A DNA stretch of 43,636 nt. Origin: JAPUDQ01 sp964462335. GTDB taxonomy: Bacteria > Patescibacteriota > Saccharimonadia > Saccharimonadales > Saccharimonadaceae. Shown here piece by piece: positions 38,228-43,636 of this stretch; position 1 is the first letter of the stretch; the number at the start of each line of letters is the position of its first letter. The position numbers and the translations under genes were made by a program. Below the pieces are notes generated by a model that saw nothing but the letters and a program-made list of their open reading frames with translations, was not told where the DNA came from and did not search any database. The stretch is taken from NCBI GenBank assembly GCA_964462335.1, contig CAYWYG010000005.1, positions 1-43,636 of the forward strand, in the 5' to 3' direction.

Positions 38228-40735
38228 ATCAATGAGCAACTCGGTGGCGTCGAGGAAGTGATCGACCTCCACGACAAATACAAAGACGCGGTAATCGTCC
38301 GCGTCGTCGAATGCGAGAAGCACCCCAACGCCGACAAACTCTCGGTTTGTCAAATAGACGTGGGTGATCATTCTCTAAAATCCAAAATCCAAAATCCAAA
38401 ATCTACTGATTTTATCCAAGTCGTCTGTGGTGCGCCCAATGTCCACGCAGACATGTGGGCGATCTGGTTGCCGCCAGGTGCAACCGTCCCGTCGAGCTAC
38501 GGCAAAGACCCCTTTGTGCTTGATGTACGTGAAATTCGGGGCGTCAAAAGCCACGGCATGCTAGCTGCCGCCGATGAGCTCGCCATAGGGTCGGATCATG
38601 CGGGGATCGTCGAATTAACAGATAGTGATTTCTCCCCATTGCAAGGTCCGTCTTTGCAACCAGGGGTAAGCTTTGCAAAAGCGTTTGGACTCGACGACAC
38701 GATTATCGACATCGAAAACAAAATGTTTACGCACCGTCCTGATCTCTTTGGGCAACTGGGTGTGGCGCGTGAGATCGCGGGGATACTCGGGCATCGATTT
38801 AAGAGTCCAGAATGGTACTTGGAGGCGCAGAATGAAGAAGGAAGAAGGAAGAAGGAAGATGAGTTAGAGCTGGAAGTTTTCAATGACGCGAAAGCAGTTG
38901 TACCGAGATTTATGGCGGTGGCGATTCGTGATGTGGCAGTACGCCCGAGCCCGATGTGGCTACAATGCGAGCTGGTGCGCATGGGTACCAAGCCGATCAA
39001 CAATATCGTCGACGCGACAAACTATATCATGCTCACGACTGCCCAGCCGACACATGCCTATGATTATGACACGCTCAGGTCGAGACCTGAGCAGAAGGAA
39101 GAAGGAAGAAGGAAGAAGGAAGAAAAAGTACTTGGTGTGCGGTTGGCGAAAAAGGGCGAGCTAATCACGCTGCTCAATGGCAAGACCTATGAACTAGATG
39201 AAAGTGATATCGTCATCGTCGACGGTGAAGGTCCGGTAGGCCTCGGCGGGGTGATGGGTGGCGGTAACAGTGAAGTCAGTGACGATACGACACATATCGT
39301 GCTCGAAGTCGCGACATTTGACATGTATGCTATTCGCCGTACCAGCATGCGTCATGGGCTGTTTACTGACGCAGTATCACGGTTCAACAAAGGACAATCG
39401 CCGCTGCAAAATGAAGTAGTGTTGCGTGAGCTGATGCAATTAGTGACGACTATTGCAGGCGGCGAACAGGCGGGCGAAGTGTGTGATATTAAGCAGTTAG
39501 AAGATGGCAAGTGGAATATGGCGGTTGAAATCGACGAAGAATTTATCAATGCACGGCTTGGGCTACAGCTACGTCGATCAGACGTACAAAATCTTTTGGA
39601 AAATGTAGAGTTTGGCATCTCAGATCAGCCATCTTCCAATAGCCATCTTCCAATAGCCAACATCCCTTTCTGGCGTACCGATATCGAACAACCCGAAGAC
39701 ATCGTCGAAGAAGTTGGACGACTCCACGGCTTCGACAAATTATATCGTGAATTGCCGCGCAGGAGTATCACGCTTGCCCGCAAAAACGAACTGCGCGAGG
39801 TCAAGACGAAGGTTCATGACAGTCTCTCGCGAGCCGGTGCGAACGAAGTCTTGACGTATAGTTTTGTGCACGAAAATGTCATGAGACGAGCCGAGCAGCA
39901 CGTCGATCAGGCATTTCAACTGAGCAATGCGCTCAGTCCTGACCTGCAGTATTACCGCCTGAGTATCTTGCCGAGTTTGCTTGATCGTGTTCATGCCAAT
40001 GTGAAGTCTAGTTATGATGAGTTTGTGCTGTTCGAGATCGGCAAAGGTCACAACAAAAAATATCATGGTGATGATGACAATGGCTTGCCTGCAGAGATGG
40101 AATTTGTCGATGCTGTATACACCAGCAAGAAACCTCTATCTGGCGCCGCATATTATCGTATGCGCCGGATGCTTGACCAGCTGGCCAGTGATCTTGGTTT
40201 CAAACTTACGTATGCCGCGATCACAGAACCACTTGATTTTCCTGTGACGGCGCCGTTTGACCTCGAACGCTCTGCACTTGTCCATACGAGTACGGGTGAG
40301 TTCGTCGGTATGATCGGTGAGCTTAAGTCGACGGTGCACCGAGCATTCAAACTGCCTGACTATACCGCCGCAATGACACTTGATCTTGATGGTTTGTGCA
40401 AGGCGCATTATGCAGCTGGCAGTACCTATATACCGCTATCGCGCTACCCGAGCGTGATGCAAGATATCTCACTCAAAGTTGCGAGTGACGTGAGCTACGA
40501 ACAGATCTTCTTCTGTGCGCGCGATGCGCTCAAAACCAGCGACGATAAGGCTTTAGCGGTGTCAGTTTCACCGCTGAGTATCTACCAGTCGCCGGACGAT
40601 ACTGATCATAAGACCATCACTCTCCGCATCGAGATAACGAGCTACGAACGTACCTTGACTGATGGTGAAGTGACGACACTTCTCGACACCGTAGCTCACC
40701 ACACTGCCGATGCCTTTGCCGCCCAGCGTATCTAA
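38228..40735 (+). CDS. pheT: Phenylalanyl-tRNA synthetase beta subunit (5' end in the gap)
   Basis: About 835 residues are visible, reading in frame from the gap. The features are an N-terminal tRNA-binding (EMAP-II-like) domain with YKDAVIVRVVECEKHPNADKL, the B3/4 editing domain with KPINNIVDATNYIM and QPTHAYD, the B5 domain, a core with FRTD-like WRTDIEQPEDIVEEVGRLHG and a C-terminal ferredoxin-fold anticodon-binding domain (YPSVMQDISLKV). Four repeat-built inserts lie within it (SKIQNPKST; EGRRKKE-type, twice; SSNSHLPIAN) and a palindrome-coded LQGPSLQ. The true start lies a few codons inside the N run. Confidence 0.95.
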   Translation: MNEQLGGVEEVIDLHDKYKDAVIVRVVECEKHPNADKLSVCQIDVGDHSLKSKIQNPKSTDFIQVVCGAPNVHADMWAIWLPPGATVPSSYGKDPFVLDVREIRGVKSHGMLAAADELAIGSDHAGIVELTDSDFSPLQGPSLQPGVSFAKAFGLDDTIIDIENKMFTHRPDLFGQLGVAREIAGILGHRFKSPEWYLEAQNEEGRRKKEDELELEVFNDAKAVVPRFMAVAIRDVAVRPSPMWLQCELVRMGTKPINNIVDATNYIMLTTAQPTHAYDYDTLRSRPEQKEEGRRKKEEKVLGVRLAKKGELITLLNGKTYELDESDIVIVDGEGPVGLGGVMGGGNSEVSDDTTHIVLEVATFDMYAIRRTSMRHGLFTDAVSRFNKGQSPLQNEVVLRELMQLVTTIAGGEQAGEVCDIKQLEDGKWNMAVEIDEEFINARLGLQLRRSDVQNLLENVEFGISDQPSSNSHLPIANIPFWRTDIEQPEDIVEEVGRLHGFDKLYRELPRRSITLARKNELREVKTKVHDSLSRAGANEVLTYSFVHENVMRRAEQHVDQAFQLSNALSPDLQYYRLSILPSLLDRVHANVKSSYDEFVLFEIGKGHNKKYHGDDDNGLPAEMEFVDAVYTSKKPLSGAAYYRMRRMLDQLASDLGFKLTYAAITEPLDFPVTAPFDLERSALVHTSTGEFVGMIGELKSTVHRAFKLPDYTAAMTLDLDGLCKAHYAAGSTYIPLSRYPSVMQDISLKVASDVSYEQIFFCARDALKTSDDKALAVSVSPLSIYQSPDDTDHKTITLRIEITSYERTLTDGEVTTLLDTVAHHTADAFAAQRI
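38377..38404 (+). repeat. Heptamer array AAAATCC in pheT
   Basis: Three perfect AAAATCC units and one AAAATCT, encoding SKIQNPKST. Confidence 0.9.
38642..38656. repeat. Palindrome core in pheT shared with ligA
   Basis: CAAGGTCCGTCTTTG is the reverse complement of the ligA core at 7960-7974 in 14 of 15 bases. TTGCAA arms flank it on both sides (38639-38644 and 38653-38658). It is translated as LQGPSLQ. Confidence 0.7.
38834..38859 (+). repeat. Heptamer array GAAGAAG in pheT
   Basis: 3.7 perfect copies, encoding EEGRRKKE. Confidence 0.9.
39073..39092. repeat. 20-bp palindrome in pheT
   Basis: GCTCAGGTC and GACCTGAGC around GA. It lies directly beside the next heptamer array. Confidence 0.9.
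39094..39128 (+). repeat. Second heptamer array GAAGGAA in pheT
   Basis: Four perfect GAAGGAA units and a related GAAAAAG, encoding KEEGRRKKEEK. Confidence 0.9.
39627..39659 (+). repeat. 14-bp tandem repeat in pheT
   Basis: AGCCATCTTCCAAT twice plus AGCCA, a period of two heptamers, encoding SSNSHLPIAN. It sits between the B5-like region and the core domain. Confidence 0.85.
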
Positions 40736-40777
40736 TAAACACTAGATATTTTCTTCGTAATTTGATCTAATGATGCT

Positions 40778-41431
40778 ATGTCACGCTCTCCCGAATTACA
40801 CCCATGGCCTATGCAAGAGCATTGCAAGGACCCGAGCTCGACTGCCGAACGAGTTTTAGCTGAGCTGCATGGTGGAGCGCGTGGAGCAGAGCTTAGAGAT
40901 CGAATATTGCGTGAAATCGGCCAGATGAACATGGCGACACCGTTGGCTATGTCGTTCGATAAATATAACCATTTCTTGTCATTAGCGAGGGGGAGGACAG
41001 GGAGTCGATTGGAGCATCAGGTTGCGATCGATGAGACATTGCCAACATGTAATATGATCGGCTGCTATCTCGCGATGCATACTTATATTGCATGTTTCAC
41101 GACGTATATGAGGAAGAATATAAGAGCAGTTGCTTTGCCGTATTTGACATACAGAGATGATGCTACTCTGGAGCCGCATGAGTTAGAAGCGCTGATCGAA
41201 ATGGCTCGTGATACCGAAGGAGAGATGCAGGGATGGTTTAATGATCTGCCGGAAGATCTCAAATGTGCTTTGCTCTATTTCGCTCAAGAACTTTTTTGTG
41301 ATTATAGTGAGCCGCAACAGTCACTTTCCAATAATGAATTTTTGCTAGGATATGTGTTTGCGCTCACGGCGATCGATGATATTCGAAAGACATATGGTCG
41401 TTATTTTTCATCATCACCCTTCGCATTGTGA
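40778..41431 (+). CDS. Hypothetical protein, 217 aa
   Basis: I do not recognise this protein. It looks helical and soluble, with three cysteines in the middle (PTCNMIGCYLAMHTYIACF), an acidic stretch (LEPHELEALIEMARDTEGEM) and a C-terminal SLSNNEFLLGYVFALTAIDDI segment. There is no signal peptide or clear motif. TCTAAT (40766-40771) lies six bases before the ATG and would give a leaderless mRNA. It has its own terminator-like hairpin downstream. Confidence 0.65.
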   Translation: MSRSPELHPWPMQEHCKDPSSTAERVLAELHGGARGAELRDRILREIGQMNMATPLAMSFDKYNHFLSLARGRTGSRLEHQVAIDETLPTCNMIGCYLAMHTYIACFTTYMRKNIRAVALPYLTYRDDATLEPHELEALIEMARDTEGEMQGWFNDLPEDLKCALLYFAQELFCDYSEPQQSLSNNEFLLGYVFALTAIDDIRKTYGRYFSSSPFAL

Positions 41432-41491
41432 TGCCTGATGTGCTCCTGTTGTATCTTGCGACGTACAGTAGCGAATAATTATCTAATACTC

Positions 41492-41520
41492 AAACACTGG
41501 CGAGCCAACCGCCGGTGTTT
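41492..41520. terminator. Hairpin between two convergent genes
   Basis: AAACACTGGCG (41492-41502) and CGCCGGTGTTT (41510-41520) with one G-U pair; convergent placement suggests bidirectional termination. Confidence 0.65.
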
Positions 41521-41541
41521 ATGGAGTATCTTCCTGCCAAA

Positions 41542-42999
41542 CTATTCAGAACAATGTGGTGTGCCAAGCAGACCATTATTGTAGATATCGAGGATACTAG
41601 CCCATAGTAATACCTGTGTGCGTTCGGCTTTGCTAAGCACACTAGTGGGCGTGTGATTTGACAACCATGTCTTTGCTGCGCTGAGAGTGGCGAGGACAGT
41701 AGGACTCATACTTGCGTTATTGTAGCGATTCAACTCAGATGCCATGTACTGGTGCGCAAGTGTGTAGTACGCATTGCCTTTTGGTGGAGTCCAGAATACC
41801 TGATACCATGTCTGACCGCTGCTCATAAACATCGCACTTGCACCACCGACATGCAACCATGTGTCATCATAGGGAGCTGGCCCAAATGAGCTGTGAGTTT
41901 TCCAGTAACCTTGAGTAAGTGTACAGCCAAGCACGCATGGGACAGTGACGGTAACTGTCTGGCTTGACGAGCCAGACACATGAGTATCATTAGTGACAAA
42001 CTGTGCCGTGTTGGTCAATGCGTGATCACCGCATTCGGTATACATGACTGGTACGGTGTAATTGTAGGTGTGAGGGAGTGTGGCTACACCTGCGCAGAGC
42101 TGTCCAGGGGAGAGGGCGGCAAGAGTATCGGTGATAGTTGCGCACTCATCATTCTCTGTTGTTGGGTTACCAAATGTAACATCCGCCATAGCGCTACCGC
42201 TGCCGACGACGCCGGTTGTGGTTGCTGTCGCGGTATTGACACGAGCTGTTTTGTCGGGTAGAGATTGCGTGTAGGTGCAGGCAAGAGTCTGGCCGCCACC
42301 GAGCGCATAAGGGAATGTAACACCACAGCTGACGGGGGTGGTCGATGTGAGCCCGCTGATCTGGTCTGTGATACTTGTGATCATGGCAGCATTGGTCGGG
42401 TCAGGGTTACGAACGGTGATCGTACCGTTGACACCGTAGTTACTGTCGGTTGAATGTGCCCCTACGGTGACGTGATAGCCGAGGTTGTAGGTCTCGCCGC
42501 TTGCAAGCATGAGAGATGTTTTATCTACCGTTTTGTTGATCGTCCATGACCAATCGCGAGTATATGAGGTGCGTGCGGTTTTGTTGACCTGCACTTCATA
42601 ATCGTAGCAAAACTCTACGTGGCTGAGGCCAGCTGGAGCTTCATTGGGGTTGTTTGGCGTCGTGAGATTTGTGTCGCCATAGGCTTCGGGATTGTAGATG
42701 TAGACATTTGATCCTTGATTGCCGCCTTTGACGATCACCGCATCCATGCTGAGCGTCGATGACCATGAGGCGAGTCCGCTACTTGTTGTCACTATAGTGA
42801 CCGTATCAACTCCGTTGTCCAAGGTATATGTCCCACTTGCAGTATAGTGATCTGAACCGTGCGCATAGCCAAGCGATTCACATTTTATATTCATCGATTT
42901 ATTGAGTACCGGTGTCACCGATGCAGCCGATACGCTGCCCGTCATGCCGAACAGCATCGCGCAAATTACGACGATTACACCTGCTATATTCTTACGCAT
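41542..42999 (-). CDS. Secreted TQGYWKTH-domain protein
   Basis: A 485-residue exported protein. The signal peptide is MRKNIAGVIVVICAMLFGMTGSVSA, probably cut after SVSA. Two-thirds of the chain is strand-rich and Thr/Ser-rich with repeats resembling DUF11/conserved-repeat domains (NGTITVRNPDP, ITSITDQISGL, TNTAQFVTNDT). The C-terminal 130 residues hold GCTLTQGYWKTHSSFGP, an uncharacterised domain of secreted actinobacterial and CPR proteins, ending with CSE. Many cysteines may form disulfides. GGAGGGGG is a strong Shine-Dalgarno sequence. It is likely a surface or host-contact protein; the function is unknown. Confidence 0.85.
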   Translation of the reverse strand: MRKNIAGVIVVICAMLFGMTGSVSAASVTPVLNKSMNIKCESLGYAHGSDHYTASGTYTLDNGVDTVTIVTTSSGLASWSSTLSMDAVIVKGGNQGSNVYIYNPEAYGDTNLTTPNNPNEAPAGLSHVEFCYDYEVQVNKTARTSYTRDWSWTINKTVDKTSLMLASGETYNLGYHVTVGAHSTDSNYGVNGTITVRNPDPTNAAMITSITDQISGLTSTTPVSCGVTFPYALGGGQTLACTYTQSLPDKTARVNTATATTTGVVGSGSAMADVTFGNPTTENDECATITDTLAALSPGQLCAGVATLPHTYNYTVPVMYTECGDHALTNTAQFVTNDTHVSGSSSQTVTVTVPCVLGCTLTQGYWKTHSSFGPAPYDDTWLHVGGASAMFMSSGQTWYQVFWTPPKGNAYYTLAHQYMASELNRYNNASMSPTVLATLSAAKTWLSNHTPTSVLSKAERTQVLLWASILDIYNNGLLGTPHCSE

Positions 43000-43178
43000 A
43001 CACCCCCTCCGTTATACGCACTAAATTGTAGTGAATTTATTATACTACTTATGCATACAAATATAATTATATTTTGAGTCATTGTGACTATGCTGCGCGA
43101 GTTGCTGGTCTAATAATATAGGGTAATCACTTGCTGATTGGGGCTATAATTATTGTATTAACTAGCTAGAGGATATAT
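43000..43178. other. Intergenic promoter region
   Basis: A -10 box on the minus strand (AGTATAATAAA near 43050) serves the secreted protein. TATAAT at 43145-43150 serves the gene to the right. Little else is visible. Confidence 0.5.
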
Positions 43179-43547
43179 ATGGATTCAGGCATAGCCAATT
43201 TACAGAAGATGATCCGACAGTTTGTCGATGAGCGTGAGTGGGATCAGTTTCACAACCCCAAAGACCTCTCGATCTCGCTCGCGCTTGAAGCGGCAGAGGT
43301 CATGGAGCATTTCCAATGGAAAAACGAAACCGAGATGCGCGCTCATATCCAGCATAAAAAGTCTGATGTCGCCGAGGAGATCGCCGATGTGTTTTATTGG
43401 GTGCTCCTGCTCTCAAACAAGCTAGACATTGATCTCGCAGATGCATTTAAGAAAAAGATGCAGCAAAACGCCGCCAAATACCCGATCGAAAAGGCCAAGG
43501 GCAATCACAAGAAATATACAGAACACCAGATAGCTACTTACAAATAA
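43179..43547 (+). CDS. MazG-like nucleotide pyrophosphohydrolase
   Basis: A 122-residue helical enzyme of the MazG/RS21-C6 (dCTP pyrophosphatase-like) group. The metal motif is ALEAAEVMEHFQW and EEIADVFYWVLLL (ExxE...ExxD). It hydrolyses non-canonical or excess nucleoside triphosphates to monophosphates. AGAGGA lies six bases before the ATG, and TATAAT is 28 bases upstream of that. It is a single gene before a terminator. Confidence 0.92.
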   Translation: MDSGIANLQKMIRQFVDEREWDQFHNPKDLSISLALEAAEVMEHFQWKNETEMRAHIQHKKSDVAEEIADVFYWVLLLSNKLDIDLADAFKKKMQQNAAKYPIEKAKGNHKKYTEHQIATYK

Positions 43548-43559
43548 TAAAAACAAAAA

Positions 43560-43575
43560 ACGGGCCTACCGCCCG
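43560..43575 (-). terminator. Hairpin terminator for a gene entering from the right
   Basis: ACGGGC/GCCCGT arms around CTAC. The T-run is on the minus strand, so it ends leftward transcription. Confidence 0.65.
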
Positions 43576-43600
43576 TAATCGTTTAAGCTAATGCTTTATT

Positions 43601-43636
43601 TTAACTCGTTAGTGTTACGTTGAATGGTACTGAAAC
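43601..43636 (-). CDS. Possible 3' tail of a minus-strand gene
   Basis: On the minus strand 11 codons run from the window edge to a TAA at 43603-43601 (ending VTLTS). Another frame gives NELK and TAA at 43598-43596. The terminator at 43560-43575 makes some leftward gene likely, but the frame and identity cannot be settled. Confidence 0.3.
   Translation of the reverse strand, partial: VSVPFNVTLTS

Overview
The window looks like a chromosomal segment of a streamlined Candidate Phyla Radiation bacterium, most likely a Saccharibacterium (TM7). This is inferred from small dense operons, many genes that appear leaderless, a mid-GC composition, and single-copy housekeeping genes mixed with lineage-type membrane proteins of unknown role. 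TGA acts as an ordinary stop for many genes, so the code is standard. A run of 100 N at 38128-38227 marks an assembly gap inside pheS-pheT.

Layout: 1-345 is a terminator plus a structured non-coding stretch. 346-2213 is a two-gene ABC exporter. 2218-4874 holds an orphan minus-strand gene, tRNA-Cys, an L-lactate permease on the minus strand, and tRNA-Leu(UAA) preceded by a duplicated 5' tRNA piece. 4947-11008 is a long plus-strand run: lemA, htpX, a membrane protein, ligA, a mini-metalloprotease, a DUF218 protein and a DUF1653 protein. 11058-12597 has two minus-strand genes, structured non-coding DNA, tRNA-Ala(GGC) and broken tRNA-Ala pieces. 12604-18176 carries a murF-like ligase, an anchored surface protein and a leuS with a NUDIX domain inside its editing domain. 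18207-23597 is the information-processing block (rpmF, nusB, NUDIX, rnc, rpsP, khpA, trmD), interrupted by three solitary minus-strand GC-rich small genes with their own promoters. 23944-25156 is a nickel superoxide dismutase gene with its maturation peptidase.

25265-29288 is an AT-rich accessory island next to tRNA-Gln(CUG). It carries an HTH regulator, a PD-(D/E)xK restriction endonuclease (ApaLI-like), a beta-class DNA methyltransferase and an AAA ATPase with an RNxxxH (HEPN-type) motif near its C-terminus, all overlapping as one operon. It is bracketed by two inverted copies of a roughly 215-bp element made of four successive hairpins. I consider this the best candidate for an undescribed mobile defence module.

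29385-37076 is a transport and envelope region: a frameshifted CorA, an NRAMP-family transporter with altered metal-site residues, DUF1622, DUF475, PAP2, rmuC and an aquaporin. 37089-40735 is pheS-pheT. 40778-43636 holds a hypothetical gene, a secreted TQGYWKTH protein, a MazG-like pyrophosphatase and the possible tail of another gene.

Two kinds of small repeats sit inside essential coding regions. Heptanucleotide tandem arrays (CCAAAAT, GCGGAAA, GAAGGAA) occur in leuS, pheS and pheT, and related palindromes that translate to a similar short peptide occur in ligA and pheT. Together with the LeuRS-NUDIX insertion, the cysteine-less LigA zinc-finger region and the partial tRNA duplications, they suggest a genome that tolerates in-frame insertions in core genes. 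All assignments come from reading the sequence; no database search was run.
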